From Akkermansia muciniphila (GTDB taxonomy: Bacteria; Verrucomicrobiota; Verrucomicrobiia; Verrucomicrobiales; Akkermansiaceae): 64,000 bases of DNA. Under the pieces are notes generated by a model. It did not search any database and had not been told where the DNA came from. It worked only from the letters and a program-made list of their open reading frames with translations. Both the position numbers and the translations under genes were made by a program. The stretch covers positions 1 through 64,000 of the forward strand of contig CANQLV010000008.1 in NCBI GenBank assembly GCA_947624785.1, in the 5' to 3' direction. Numbering within the stretch: the first letter of the stretch is position 1; every line of letters starts with the position of its first letter. This document shows, one piece after another, positions 24,392 to 36,278 of this stretch.

Positions 24392-26446
24392 ATGCGCACA
24401 TTCCGCTTCATCCTTCTCATTCTCGTCACCCTCGCCGCCATCGGCGCGGCGGTGCTCCTGACCATTGACGGCAACCTCTCCCGCATCATCGGGCGCACCG
24501 CCTTCAGTTCCGGAGAACGGCTTTTCCCCTACACCCGGGAGGAGATGAACGAGGTTTCCTGGATGCGCATCAACTGCGTGGGGGACGTTGCGGAGTTCCG
24601 CCGCAAGCCCAACGGTGTCTGGTGGTGCGAAAAGCCGTGGGACGACCGCATGGACCCGCGCGCGGCGGCGGCCATCCTCCAGTACACATATTCCACCAGC
24701 ATCGTGGACGCGCTGCCCCTGCACAAGATTGATTCCGCCTCCCTGAAGGAGTTCGGCGTGAAGACGACGCCCGTCACCATCACCCTGAAGGAGATGAGCG
24801 ACGACGGGAAGCGCTCCTCCACCGTGGCCCGCTACACGCTGGGGTCCCTCGCCCCCTGGCTGGTGGACGATCCGGAGAACAAGACCACGGACGACACCAC
24901 CTACATGCAGACGGATTTCTACGGGCGGGACACCCGCATCCTGGTGGGCACCGGCAACATCCTGCCCCTGTTCAAGTCCGGCATCCGGCAGCTGCGGGAC
25001 CACCGCCCCCTGCTCCTGCATCCGGCCATGCCTGCCTCCATTGAGATCAACAACCGGGGCCAGCGCATCGCCCTGGAGCGCAAGAATCCCGGCAGCCCCT
25101 GGAAAATCACGTACCCCCTTTCCCTGGATACGGACCCGGCCATGATGGACGTGCTGCTGGGCACGCTCCAGAAGCTGACTGCCGTGCGCGTGTATAATCC
25201 GGAGGAAACCAGCGTGCCGGACATGACAGATGACCAGATCACCTCCGTCTCCATCAGGAATTTCACAGGGCGCCCCTCGGAAGACGGCAAGTCCCTGCAA
25301 ACGGAGGAGCAGCCCGTCACGCTCCGCATTTACCCCCCTTCCGACAACGGAAGCCTGTCCGAGCTGGTGAAAGCCACCGTTTCCGATCGCAAGGCCGTCT
25401 TTGAACTGGCGCAGACGACGGAAACCAACAAGGAGGTGCCCGGCGTGCGCAACATTCCTCTGGACCTGGGCCTTCTGCGCTCCAAGCAGTTGACGGACAT
25501 CGGGGATTACAAGATCACCGGGCTTTCCATCCGCAAGAGTTTTCAGGATTACCCCACCATCGCCCGCTTCATTCAGGGTGATGAGAAAAAGGGCATCAAG
25601 CCCACCTGGCTGTACACGGCGGAAGGCTCCCGCTACCAGGAGGCCAATCCGGAGCATCTCGTTTCCCTGCTGAAAACCGTCAAGCTGGGGAAGGTGGCCG
25701 GCTTCGCCTCTGACAAGGCCACGGACCTCTCCGTGTACGGGCTGGACAATCCCAGGATGACGCTCACCATGTCCCTGCTGCCCAAGCCAGGTGAAGCCCC
25801 CCGCCCCCCCGTGACGGTGTTTTTCTCCAAGGGGACGGACGGTTCCTGGTACGCCCGCCAGGCCGGCAAGCCCACCGTCGTCATGCTGGACAGCGCCTAT
25901 ATGAAGGACCTGCTGACGGACGCCCTGGCCTGGAAGAAAAAAATGCTCTTCTCTTTCAGCAGGTTCGACCTCAAGGAAATGCATCTGGAACGCATCGGCT
26001 CCGGCGGCCCCCTTGTCCTGAAATTCGACCGCCTGGACGATTCCTGGACCGCCGCCAAGGACGGGAAGGATGAAACCCTGAACATCAATCCGAACCGCGC
26101 CAACCGCTATTTGGATGAGCTGGAAAAGATGGAGGTGAGCACATGGCTGCCCTATACGGACGCCACAGCGCACGAGGCCCTGAAGAACCCCGTTTTCCGC
26201 CTGAAACTCATCCTCCAGGTTTACAAGGAGGCGTCCCCCGTGCAGTCCCAGGCCGGCCCCAGCGACATCACCTTCGCCCCGGAACCGGAGACGGAGGAAA
26301 AAGTCATCACGCTGGAAATCGCCCCGGCGGGAGAGGCCGGATACAGCAGGTTTTATTACGGCAGGGTGAATACATCCCCGAATTACTTTATCCTGAACAT
26401 GGACGCCGTGCGCCTGCTCGGCGCCAGCCTCTCGGAAGACAACTGA
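24392..26446 (+). CDS. DUF4340-type periplasmic protein of the exporter operon
   Basis: 684 residues with one N-terminal membrane anchor (RFILLILVTLAAIGAAVLLTI). The rest is predicted periplasmic and made of repeated beta-rich modules that recur along the chain: WWCEKPWDDRMDPRAAAAIL, WKITYPLSLDTDPAMMDVLL and WTAAKDGKDETLNINPNRANRYLDEL. This resembles DUF4340 proteins, which usually follow gldG-like genes. It starts 27 bp after the GldG-like gene. The molecular role is unknown. The conserved linkage suggests a structural part of the exporter or a binding subunit. Confidence 0.8.
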   Translation: MRTFRFILLILVTLAAIGAAVLLTIDGNLSRIIGRTAFSSGERLFPYTREEMNEVSWMRINCVGDVAEFRRKPNGVWWCEKPWDDRMDPRAAAAILQYTYSTSIVDALPLHKIDSASLKEFGVKTTPVTITLKEMSDDGKRSSTVARYTLGSLAPWLVDDPENKTTDDTTYMQTDFYGRDTRILVGTGNILPLFKSGIRQLRDHRPLLLHPAMPASIEINNRGQRIALERKNPGSPWKITYPLSLDTDPAMMDVLLGTLQKLTAVRVYNPEETSVPDMTDDQITSVSIRNFTGRPSEDGKSLQTEEQPVTLRIYPPSDNGSLSELVKATVSDRKAVFELAQTTETNKEVPGVRNIPLDLGLLRSKQLTDIGDYKITGLSIRKSFQDYPTIARFIQGDEKKGIKPTWLYTAEGSRYQEANPEHLVSLLKTVKLGKVAGFASDKATDLSVYGLDNPRMTLTMSLLPKPGEAPRPPVTVFFSKGTDGSWYARQAGKPTVVMLDSAYMKDLLTDALAWKKKMLFSFSRFDLKEMHLERIGSGGPLVLKFDRLDDSWTAAKDGKDETLNINPNRANRYLDELEKMEVSTWLPYTDATAHEALKNPVFRLKLILQVYKEASPVQSQAGPSDITFAPEPETEEKVITLEIAPAGEAGYSRFYYGRVNTSPNYFILNMDAVRLLGASLSEDN

Positions 26447-26459
26447 CCATTCCTCCCGC

Positions 26460-27236
26460 ATGAATATTGAGCTGCATACCGTTACCGCTTTTCTGGACGG
26501 AATCCTTTCCGTGGATTCCATTCCGGACGCATCCCGCGCCCTGAACGGCCTTCAACTGGAAAACGGAGGCTCCGTTTCCAGGGTAGCCGCCGCCGTGGAC
26601 GGCTCGGAGAAGGCTATTCATGCGGCATTGGAGACGGGGGCGGACCTGCTCCTCCTCCATCACGGCATTTTCTGGCAGACCATGCAGCCCATTACCGGCA
26701 TCGCGTACCGGAAGCTGAAAGCGGCCATGGACGGGAACCTGGCGATTTACGCCGCCCACCTTCCTCTGGACGTCCATCCCGTGTACGGCAACAACGCCTT
26801 GCTGGCGAAGGCCTGCGGTATCCGTCCATGTTCCAATGAAGGACTGGACTACCACGGCGTTTCCCTGGGTACGCACGGGGAATTCCCCGGCACGTGCCGG
26901 GAGCTGGCTCTACGGCTGGAAACCGTCCTCGGCGCGCCCGTGCAGGCCTTCTGGGCGGATTCCCGGGATGCTCCGGCCGGCGACGTCTTCATCTGTTCCG
27001 GAGGAGCGGGGGACGACCTTGCCCAGGCCGCAGCCCTCGGCTGCCGCACCTACGTGACCGGGGAGGGTTCCCACTGGAACATCCCCATGGCCCATGAACT
27101 GGGCATCAATCTGGTCTTCGGCGGCCACTACTTCACGGAAACGTTCGGAGTGAAGGCCCTGGGGCATCTGCTCAAGGACGTTTACGGGCTGGACTGCACT
27201 TTCATCGACCTGCCGCCCTCCGCCTACAGCCATTGA
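26460..27236 (+). CDS. Nif3-like dinuclear metal-centre protein
   Basis: 258 residues. The family motifs are present: LLLLHHGIFW in the N-terminal half, AAHLPLDVHPVYGNNALLAK, then SGGAGDDLAQAAALGCRTYVTGE and GHYFTETFGVKALG in the C-terminal half. These His, Asp and Glu residues hold the two metal ions of the Nif3/YbgI fold, which forms hexamers. Some members were annotated as GTP cyclohydrolase type 2, but the general function is not settled. The start lies 13 bp after the DUF4340-type gene and the stop 16 bp before the pseudouridine synthase gene, so it is probably co-transcribed with both. Confidence 0.92.
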   Translation: MNIELHTVTAFLDGILSVDSIPDASRALNGLQLENGGSVSRVAAAVDGSEKAIHAALETGADLLLLHHGIFWQTMQPITGIAYRKLKAAMDGNLAIYAAHLPLDVHPVYGNNALLAKACGIRPCSNEGLDYHGVSLGTHGEFPGTCRELALRLETVLGAPVQAFWADSRDAPAGDVFICSGGAGDDLAQAAALGCRTYVTGEGSHWNIPMAHELGINLVFGGHYFTETFGVKALGHLLKDVYGLDCTFIDLPPSAYSH

Positions 27237-27252
27237 CCAAACGCCACGGAGC

Positions 27253-28224
27253 ATGAACCTGACCACGGACGACGCCGACGGGAAAATCCGCCTGGACCAA
27301 TATCTCGCCGCCCACCTTCCGGAGCTTTCCCGTTCCAGAATCCAGAGCCTGATCAAAAGCGGAGACGTGCTGGTCAACGGCTCTCCCGCCAAGCCCAAAA
27401 GCCCCGTTTCCCGCGGAGATTCCATCACCGTCAGCATTCCGGAGCCGGAACCGGCGGAAGCCCTGCCGCAGGACATCCCCCTGGACATCCTGTATGAGGA
27501 CGAGGATGTGGTGGTCATCAACAAGGAAAGCGGCATGGTCGTGCATCCCGCCGCCGGCAACCCGGACGGCACCATCGTGAACGCCCTGCTCCATCACTGC
27601 GGGGACCTCTCCGGCATCGGCGGCGTGGAACGCCCCGGCATTGTCCACCGTCTGGACAAGGACACCTCCGGCTGCCTGGTCATCGCCAAGAATGACGGCG
27701 CGCACCAGTCCCTGACGGCGCAGTTCGCGGCCCGCAGCACGGAAAAACGGTACCTGGCCGTTGTCCAGGGCATTCCCTCCCAAAGCTCCGGCACGGTTTT
27801 CACCCACATCGGCCGCCATCCCGTGAACCGCCTGAAAATGGCGGTGGTCAATCCGGGCTCCGGGAAAGCCGCCATTACGGACTACGACCTGCTCTGCGCA
27901 GACCCGGCCACGGATTCCTCCCTGGTCCTGTGCACGCTGCACACGGGCAGGACGCACCAGATACGCGTGCACATGCTCCATCTGGGCCACCCGCTCATCG
28001 GGGACCCCATTTACGCCAAACCCGCCCGGCAGAAGGCAAAACCCGGCAGGCTCATGCTCCATGCGTGGCGGCTGGGCTTCGACCACCCGCGCACGGGAAA
28101 GCGCATGGAATTTGAAGCGCCCATCCCGCCGGAATATACGCCGTGGCTCCAGCTCTTTCCCAACGGGCTTTACGGAGCCGTTCCGGAACCGCGCCCGGTG
28201 AGGGAAGACGGGGAGCAGAGCTGA
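27253..28224 (+). CDS. RluA/RluD-family 23S rRNA pseudouridine synthase
   Basis: 323 residues. An N-terminal S4 RNA-binding domain (about 12-70, RLDQYLAAHLPELSRSRIQSLIKSGDVLVNG) is followed by the RluA catalytic domain. The catalytic Asp is in GIVHRLDKDTSGCLVIAKN near residue 133. RTHQIRVHMLHLGHPLIGDPIY is the other family signature. These enzymes isomerise uridine to pseudouridine in large-subunit rRNA, and the S4 domain points to the RluD/RluC type. It is the last gene of the 20971-28224 run. Confidence 0.92.
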   Translation: MNLTTDDADGKIRLDQYLAAHLPELSRSRIQSLIKSGDVLVNGSPAKPKSPVSRGDSITVSIPEPEPAEALPQDIPLDILYEDEDVVVINKESGMVVHPAAGNPDGTIVNALLHHCGDLSGIGGVERPGIVHRLDKDTSGCLVIAKNDGAHQSLTAQFAARSTEKRYLAVVQGIPSQSSGTVFTHIGRHPVNRLKMAVVNPGSGKAAITDYDLLCADPATDSSLVLCTLHTGRTHQIRVHMLHLGHPLIGDPIYAKPARQKAKPGRLMLHAWRLGFDHPRTGKRMEFEAPIPPEYTPWLQLFPNGLYGAVPEPRPVREDGEQS

Positions 28225-28286
28225 AGCGGCCCTGTTCTCCGTATTTCGGAAAAGGCAGAGGGAGCGCCAAAAGGCAAAGGAAGCCC

Positions 28287-28820
28287 CTACTTTTTGCCTT
28301 CCTCCGGCTTGCAGTATTTGCGCCAGTCTTTCAGAAGCGTGGCGGGATGCCCCGTGATGATGATCTTGCCCGTGCCATCCACAATCCCCAGGCGCGGAAT
28401 GGAGCCTCCCGGCTTGTAACCGGGAATGCCGTTCCCTTTCTTCGGCTTGACGATGGGAAACTTCATCCGCTCCTCCTTGGCCCATGCCTTGGCGGCCTCC
28501 TCCGTCTTGTCGCAGGAAAACAGCACCAGTTCCACATCATCGGTCTGGCGGATCTTCCGGTAGGTCCGCACCACGTGGGGCATTTCCCGGCAGCAGGGGC
28601 CGCACCAGCTGGCGGAATACAGGAAAAGGTAATATTTGGCTTTCGGGTTCGGCCTGTCCTTGGTTAAAAAATCGGCTTTTTCCAGAGCCTTCCCCACGGC
28701 GGAAACGGCAGCCTCCCCGGCCTTGGAAGCCGGAGTATCCGCGCTGGCGGAAAACATTCCGGCCACCCCGCATCCGGCGAGCATGAGAGCAACAGAGCAC
28801 AGTTTGATGGATTTTTTCAT
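28287..28820 (-). CDS. Thioredoxin-like lipoprotein
   Basis: 177 residues from the ATG at 28820. A longer frame to 28907 is unlikely because the signal peptide begins at this Met. MKKSIKLCSVALMLAGC ends in a lipobox with Cys17 as the likely lipidated residue. The thioredoxin-like domain has the redox motif SWCGPCCREM (Cys73 and Cys76, with an extra Cys77) and a cis-Pro region GGSIPRLGIVDGTGKIIITG. The layout is that of TlpA/ResA-type membrane-tethered thiol oxidoreductases, which act on envelope proteins or c-type cytochromes. The partner is unknown. A GATAAT hexamer lies six bases before the ATG. Confidence 0.85.
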   Translation of the reverse strand: MKKSIKLCSVALMLAGCGVAGMFSASADTPASKAGEAAVSAVGKALEKADFLTKDRPNPKAKYYLFLYSASWCGPCCREMPHVVRTYRKIRQTDDVELVLFSCDKTEEAAKAWAKEERMKFPIVKPKKGNGIPGYKPGGSIPRLGIVDGTGKIIITGHPATLLKDWRKYCKPEEGKK

Positions 28821-29221
28821 AGCCTCATCATTATCAATAAAAAAATAACGGTCAAGCAGGATTATTCGCAGGAGCGTATTCTGAAAAGGAGGAAGACAGG
28901 CAGGCAATGCCGGCTTTCAGGAAGCCGGGGAAAAAACTGAAGGAAGGAACAGGAACTTTTCAGATGTTTTTCACCTGCCGGGAGCAGGAAAAGAAAGAAT
29001 TCAGCCGTGCGCTTCACCACGGTTTTCCAGTAAGAAGGCCGGAACCCCACTTGGCGGCTGGACAGAAAACGCGCAAGAGCTAATCCTCCGATTTTTTGGC
29101 TTCTCCCATTCTTCCGACAAAGGCTCAACAACCATCCCCCGCGTCCCATCAACAAACAGTCAACCGGGAACAAGGGCCTTCCCGGCCCTTGTAAAAAACA
29201 ATCCAACAGAAAAATAATCCC
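28821..29221. other. Intergenic region with a hairpin, no gene seen
   Basis: 400 bp between two minus-strand genes. An open frame at 28862-29206 on the minus strand has no protein-like features. A perfect 9-bp stem (ACAAGGGCC at 29170-29178, paired with 29184-29192, loop TTCCC) lies 30 bp past the end of the secreted-protein gene. Its T run lies before the stem on the minus strand, so it is not a standard terminator. Confidence 0.45.
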
Positions 29222-30001
29222 CTATGCCCCCTTTTTGGCAGGAGCATTCAAATCCACGGTCACCTTCACGGGAACATCCATGGTCTTGACGCCCTTGCTG
29301 GCCACCACCGCAGCTTTCATTTTAGCGGGCATGTTCTTTACCTGGTACGTATAAGTGCGGCACGGGACGGAACCGAAGCTGAACGAACTTTTGGAGACGC
29401 CCGGGATTTCCAGCTTGCCGCCCTCCGCGTCAGTCAGCGTTATTTCCTCCACATGGAGCGTATCGTTGAATTCCAGTTCCACCTCACCGGAAGCCTTGCC
29501 GTGGTCCTTTGCATCCTTCACGGTGATTTCCATGCCCTCCACCTTGAACTTGACGCCCTTCCGGACCTCAAATTCCTGGCCCGGAAAAGCCCTGCTTCCT
29601 TCGGAAACCTTCATCTTGACCACTCCGTCCAGCTTCAGGGGAAACACAGGATTCCGTTTCAGCCTCAGGGAATGTTTGGCAAATGCTCCGGAATCTGCAA
29701 TACGGGTGAAGAAATTATTGAATTCGGCCTCCTTCCTGACGCCGCTGCCATCCGTAACGCCAATTTTCGAATCCTCGCCGCCGCTAACGAATTTACAGCC
29801 CTTGGGAGCAACGAAGCCCAGCACCACCTCCACGGCATCCTTATTTCTGTTGAACATGTCATCCACGCCGGCAGGATCAGGGAAGGACAGGGAGACCTGG
29901 GAGACATAAACGTTCACGGTCTGCCCGCTGGCACAGGCCACCTGGGAAACGGCGGCTAGGAAACACGCCACGGCAGTCGGCAACAATGTTTTTTTCATCA
30001 T
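29222..30001 (-). CDS. Secreted protein of unknown function
   Basis: About 259 residues from the first Met of the MMKKTLLPT start at 30001, where the signal peptide begins. The frame upstream to 30043 is probably untranslated. The signal peptide (KKTLLPTAVACFLAAVSQVACASG) is followed by a beta-rich, Lys- and Val-rich protein. Short patterns such as VKFKVEGMEITVKDAKDH and VPVKVTVDLNAP suggest beta-sandwich modules. I recognise no family. It stands alone, divergent from pheA. Periplasmic or surface location is the only inference I can support. Confidence 0.7.
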   Translation of the reverse strand: MMKKTLLPTAVACFLAAVSQVACASGQTVNVYVSQVSLSFPDPAGVDDMFNRNKDAVEVVLGFVAPKGCKFVSGGEDSKIGVTDGSGVRKEAEFNNFFTRIADSGAFAKHSLRLKRNPVFPLKLDGVVKMKVSEGSRAFPGQEFEVRKGVKFKVEGMEITVKDAKDHGKASGEVELEFNDTLHVEEITLTDAEGGKLEIPGVSKSSFSFGSVPCRTYTYQVKNMPAKMKAAVVASKGVKTMDVPVKVTVDLNAPAKKGA

Positions 30002-30142
30002 ATCAAGGAGTGTAAACCTATCCTGCATCTTCCGCGCTTGCAAGAAGAATCCGCCGTGGAGAAGCCCCCCCCTTTAATCTTGATTTGCCCCCCCGGAACC
30101 GCTACCCTGATGCGGCTTTAAACACACAGCTTTCACAGAAAC

Positions 30143-31300
30143 ATGGAGAACACGCAACACGGGGAGGCCGCCTCCCCGGACAATCCCCCCCGGCAGCAGA
30201 AAAGCGGAAATACGGATGAACAGACCATCGCCCTGACGAAGGCGCGTCTGGCCATTGACGAGGTGGACGCCCGGATTGTGGAGCTGCTTAAGAACCGCGC
30301 CGAATGGGTGCACGAAGTCGGCCGCATTAAAAAGGAGGGGAATTCCCCCATCTTCGTTCCCGAACGGGAAACGGCCCTGCTCGGCAAACTGAACCGCCTG
30401 AACGCGGGCGTGCTGCCGGAGGCCTCCCTCCAGGCCATTTACCGTGAAATCATCTCCTGCTCCTTCTTCCTGGAAGGAGGGCTTACCATTGCCTACCTGG
30501 GTCCCAAGGGCACGTGGAGCCACCAGGCGGCCCTCAAGCAATTCGGGAAAAGCTGCGAACTTATCCCGTGCCAGAGCTTCAAGGACGTGTTTGACATGGT
30601 GGACCGCGGGAAGGCCCAGTACGGCGTGGTGCCCGTGGAAAACTCCTCGGAAGGCTCCGTGACCGCCGTGATGGACCTCTTCGTCACCTCCCCCCTCAAA
30701 ATCTGCGCCCAGATCAATCTGAACATCCGCAACAGCCTGATGGCGGACATCCCTCGGGAACACATCCGCATCCTGTATTCCCATCCGCAGGTTCTCGGCC
30801 AGACGCGGAACTGGATTCTGCGGCACTTCCCGAACGCGGAGCTCGTGGAAACCTCCTCCACCACGAAAGCCAGCATCCTTGCCAAGGAGAACGCCTCCAT
30901 GGGTGCGGCGTCCCTGGGCTGCCCGCTGGCCGCGGAACTGTTCGGCCTGAACATTCTGGAAGAAGACGCGCAGGACCAGGCCTGCAACACCACCCGTTTT
31001 GCCGTCATAGGCCGCCAGGAAACGCAGCCCAGCGGCAGGGACCGCACGTCCCTGCTCATCCGCATCCAGCACAAGCCCGGCACCCTGGCGGAAGTCATCA
31101 ACTGCTTCCAGCGGCACAACAACAACCTGATCCGCATTGAATCCCGCCCCTCCAAGGTCATCAACTGGGAGTACGTCTTTTACATAGACGCCGTGGGCCA
31201 CATTCAGGAATCCCCCCTCCGGGAGACCCTCCCGGAGCTGGAACAGCACTGCTCCATGCTGAAAATCCTGGGCAGTTACGCGGATACGGACGTCATTTGA
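30143..31300 (+). CDS. pheA: Bifunctional chorismate mutase/prephenate dehydratase (P-protein)
   Basis: 385 residues. It converts chorismate to prephenate and then to phenylpyruvate for phenylalanine synthesis. Domains in order: an AroQ-type chorismate mutase (about 20-105; LAIDEVDARIVELLKNRAEWVHEVGRIK), prephenate dehydratase (about 114-290; IAYLGPKGTWSHQAAL, VPVENSSEGSV and CNTTRFAVIG, where the Thr of TTRF is the key residue), and a regulatory ACT domain (about 300-385; LLIRIQHKPGTLAEV and LIRIESRPSK). The ACT domain normally gives feedback inhibition by phenylalanine. A Lys/Gln-rich N-terminal extension of about 20 residues precedes the mutase. There is no Shine-Dalgarno motif. The next gene begins 45 bp later but is functionally unrelated. 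Confidence 0.95.
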   Translation: MENTQHGEAASPDNPPRQQKSGNTDEQTIALTKARLAIDEVDARIVELLKNRAEWVHEVGRIKKEGNSPIFVPERETALLGKLNRLNAGVLPEASLQAIYREIISCSFFLEGGLTIAYLGPKGTWSHQAALKQFGKSCELIPCQSFKDVFDMVDRGKAQYGVVPVENSSEGSVTAVMDLFVTSPLKICAQINLNIRNSLMADIPREHIRILYSHPQVLGQTRNWILRHFPNAELVETSSTTKASILAKENASMGAASLGCPLAAELFGLNILEEDAQDQACNTTRFAVIGRQETQPSGRDRTSLLIRIQHKPGTLAEVINCFQRHNNNLIRIESRPSKVINWEYVFYIDAVGHIQESPLRETLPELEQHCSMLKILGSYADTDVI

Positions 31301-31345
31301 CCGTCTTAATTTTTCTCCCCCAGCTTCACACCATCCTGAAAAACC

Positions 31346-32962
31346 ATGAACATCGCCACGATTGCCGCCCTGGCCCTCACTCTGGGACTTCCCTCTCTGG
31401 CCCAGCAGTCCGCCACTAAAATCGTTACGGAGAACGGACAGCCCACGCTGGCCCTGGATGAGCAATTCGCGGCCCGGCTGCGCAGCGGCAGGACGGAACA
31501 AAACGCCCCCGCCACGGTTCCCGCGGAATTCTCGGCAGCCGCGTCCGGACTCCCCCTCCCCGCGGACGCCAACCACGCCGCCGTGAAGGAAACGGCGGAA
31601 GAGCGCAACCGGCGCATGGAATGGTGGAGGGACGCCAAATTCGGCATGTTCATCCACTACGGCCTGTACTCCGGACTGGCCGGGGAATGGAAAGGCAAGC
31701 CCGGCGGTTCCGAATGGATTCAGAAGAACGTGGAGGTGGACACGGATTCCTACGCCGCGGAGGCCCTGCCCCTCTTCAAGCCCAAGGAAGGGCTGACGGA
31801 AGAATGGGCCCAGCTGGCCCGGGACGCAGGGTGCCGGTACGTGGTGCTCACCAGCAAGCATCATGAAGGCTTCGGCCTGTTTGACAGCGCCCAGACGGAT
31901 TACGACGCCAAAAGCGCCGTGAACCGGGACATCATCCGCGAATACGTGGACTCCTGCCGCAAGCGCGGCTTGAAGGTTGGCCTTTACCATTCCGTCATTG
32001 ACTGGCACCACCCGTCCTATGACAACACCATCTGCCCGGACCTCTGCTACCCCGCGGGGCAGGCGGAAATGCTTAAAAGAAAAAACATCCCGCGGGACCA
32101 CGCCGCCTACCAGAAATACCTGCACTCCCAGGTCCGGGAGCTGATGACCCGTTACGCTCCCATTGACATCATGTGGTGGGATTATTCCCAGGGAGCCATG
32201 GAAGGGGCCAGGGGCTGGAAAGCGCCGGAACTGATGGACATGGTGCGCTCCATCAACCCCGGCGTCATCATGAACAACCGCCTGTACGCCTATTCCGGCC
32301 TGAACAGGGACCAGGCCGGCACGCTGGACCTGCGCTGCGGGGACTACATCACCCCGGAACGCTTCATCCCCCGGCGCGGCTATCCCGGCGTGGACTGGGA
32401 ATCCTGCATGACGGTGAGCGACAAATGGGGCTACAACCGGTATGACACCAACATCAAATCTCCGGAAACCGTCATTGAAAAACTGGTGGAATGCGTCACC
32501 AAGGGAGGCAACCTCCTGCTGAACGTCAACCCGATGGCTGACGGAACCGTTCCGGAAAAAGTGGCCGCCACCATGCGCGGCGTGGGCCAGTGGCTCAAGA
32601 TCAACGGGGAGGCCGTGTACGGCACGCGGGCCTTCACGGAGCTGGCCCAGCCCGCCTCCATCAACCGGCAGAGGGACGTCTTCGTCTTCCTGGTTCCGCC
32701 GCCGGACAAGGGACCGGCCCAGCCGCCCAGCGAAGGGACCATGAAGGAACTGACGGAAGGCGCGGAATACGCCCGCATGCAGCCGCTGGATTCCACCGGA
32801 TACGAGGACGAGGAAGGAACCTCCGTCACCCTTCCCGCGGGCTACTCCAAAGCGGTGCTGCTGGGGGACAACACCGTCCTGCCCGTCGTCAACGGAACGG
32901 TTCTGTTCAAGGCGCACGAACACTCCAAAACGCCCTGTTCCGTCATCAAACTGAGCAAATAG
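31346..32962 (+). CDS. Exported alpha-L-fucosidase, GH29 family
   Basis: 538 residues. A signal peptide (MNIATIAALALTLGLPSLAQ) leads into an N-terminal spacer and then the GH29 barrel: WWRDAKFGMFIHYGLYSGLAGEW, VLTSKHHEGFGLFDS and RGLKVGLYHSVIDWHHP. The segment YAPIDIMWWDYSQG near residue 278 carries the Asp expected to be the catalytic nucleophile. C-terminal LLLNVNPMADGTVPE closes the barrel, followed by a beta-sandwich. GH29 enzymes release alpha-linked fucose with retention. With the GH95 enzyme at 43.7-46 kb it would remove fucose caps from mucin or milk glycans. It starts 45 bp after pheA and ends 24 bp before ligA. Confidence 0.93.
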   Translation: MNIATIAALALTLGLPSLAQQSATKIVTENGQPTLALDEQFAARLRSGRTEQNAPATVPAEFSAAASGLPLPADANHAAVKETAEERNRRMEWWRDAKFGMFIHYGLYSGLAGEWKGKPGGSEWIQKNVEVDTDSYAAEALPLFKPKEGLTEEWAQLARDAGCRYVVLTSKHHEGFGLFDSAQTDYDAKSAVNRDIIREYVDSCRKRGLKVGLYHSVIDWHHPSYDNTICPDLCYPAGQAEMLKRKNIPRDHAAYQKYLHSQVRELMTRYAPIDIMWWDYSQGAMEGARGWKAPELMDMVRSINPGVIMNNRLYAYSGLNRDQAGTLDLRCGDYITPERFIPRRGYPGVDWESCMTVSDKWGYNRYDTNIKSPETVIEKLVECVTKGGNLLLNVNPMADGTVPEKVAATMRGVGQWLKINGEAVYGTRAFTELAQPASINRQRDVFVFLVPPPDKGPAQPPSEGTMKELTEGAEYARMQPLDSTGYEDEEGTSVTLPAGYSKAVLLGDNTVLPVVNGTVLFKAHEHSKTPCSVIKLSK

Positions 32963-35371
<2,409 letters not shown>

Positions 35372-35624
35372 GCCGCCATCCCTACCCTACGCTGTTTCCC
35401 ATCGACGCTACAGAAACCCGTTCCCTGCATCATGCCGCAGGCTTCCGCCTGTTCCATCCCGCCGGAGCTCAAGGCAAAAACGCCCGATGCGTCCCCTCCG
35501 TCCATCTCTTCTCCCTTCCATGTTCCGTCTGATTTTTTCCGTGTGCCGCATTCCGGGAATTTAATTCCTGAATCCTGCAAAAAAGCTTGCTACGGACCGG
35601 CATCTGCTCCCTAATAAACCGCGT

Positions 35625-36233
35625 ATGCTGAACCTGCCTAACGCCATTACCCTGACACGGATTGCCCTGGTAGTCGTCTTCACGGCAGCAGTCAGCATCG
35701 CGGACCAGTATTCCTGGGGATACCTGGCCGCACTGGTCACCTTCATCCTGGCGGCCTGCACGGACTGGCTGGACGGCTACCTGGCCCGCCGCCTGAACCA
35801 GGTCACCACTTTCGGCAAGCTCATTGACCCCCTGGCGGACAAAATTGCCGTTTCCGCCGCCTTCATTTACCTGACGGGCGTGGGGCTCTGCCCCGTCTGG
35901 GCCACCATTCTCATCATCAGCCGGGAATTCCTGGTCACAGGCCTGCGCCAGATTGCCCAGGACCACGGCGTCATCATCCCCGCGGGAACGTCCGGCAAAT
36001 GGAAAACCGCCTTCCAGCTGGCTTTCTGCATCGCCTGCCTGCTGGCCCTGACCTGGACGCATACGCCGGAATACCTGCCCTCCTTCCTGGACCAGCTTGC
36101 GGCGCTCTGCCTGTGGCACGGATCCGGAGCCTCCAATTTCCTGTACCAGTTCACGCTGTGGGGCTCCATCATCCTGACCGTTTATTCCGGGGCTGTTTAC
36201 TGCGTGGGCGCGCGCAAATTTTTCAATCGGTAG
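35625..36233 (+). CDS. pgsA: CDP-diacylglycerol-glycerol-3-phosphate 3-phosphatidyltransferase
   Basis: 202 residues, typical length, with four or more membrane spans. The CDP-alcohol phosphotransferase motif D-x2-DG-x2-AR-x8-G-x3-D-x3-D is visible at about residues 46-72 (DWLDGYLARR, then FGKLIDPLAD). The start MLNLPNAITLTRI and the RDRI-like position (ISREFLVTGLRQIA) fit PgsA rather than other CDP-alcohol enzymes. It makes phosphatidylglycerophosphate, the first step to phosphatidylglycerol, in the inner membrane. It is monocistronic; the 253 bp before it hold no gene I can support. Confidence 0.93.
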   Translation: MLNLPNAITLTRIALVVVFTAAVSIADQYSWGYLAALVTFILAACTDWLDGYLARRLNQVTTFGKLIDPLADKIAVSAAFIYLTGVGLCPVWATILIISREFLVTGLRQIAQDHGVIIPAGTSGKWKTAFQLAFCIACLLALTWTHTPEYLPSFLDQLAALCLWHGSGASNFLYQFTLWGSIILTVYSGAVYCVGARKFFNR

Positions 36234-36278
36234 ATTCAATGACTGTTAACAAATAACAGGAATATCACCCATCTACTC

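Noticed and set aside
22787..26521. Long minus-strand open frame (over 1200 codons)
   Set aside because: Shadow of the GldG-like and DUF4340-type genes. No motif or start-site support.
29170..29192. Hairpin as terminator of the secreted-protein gene
   Set aside because: The stem is perfect but the T run is on the wrong side for a standard terminator.
28862..29206. Minus-strand open frame of 114 codons
   Set aside because: No start-site support, no signal peptide, and a composition unlike real proteins here.
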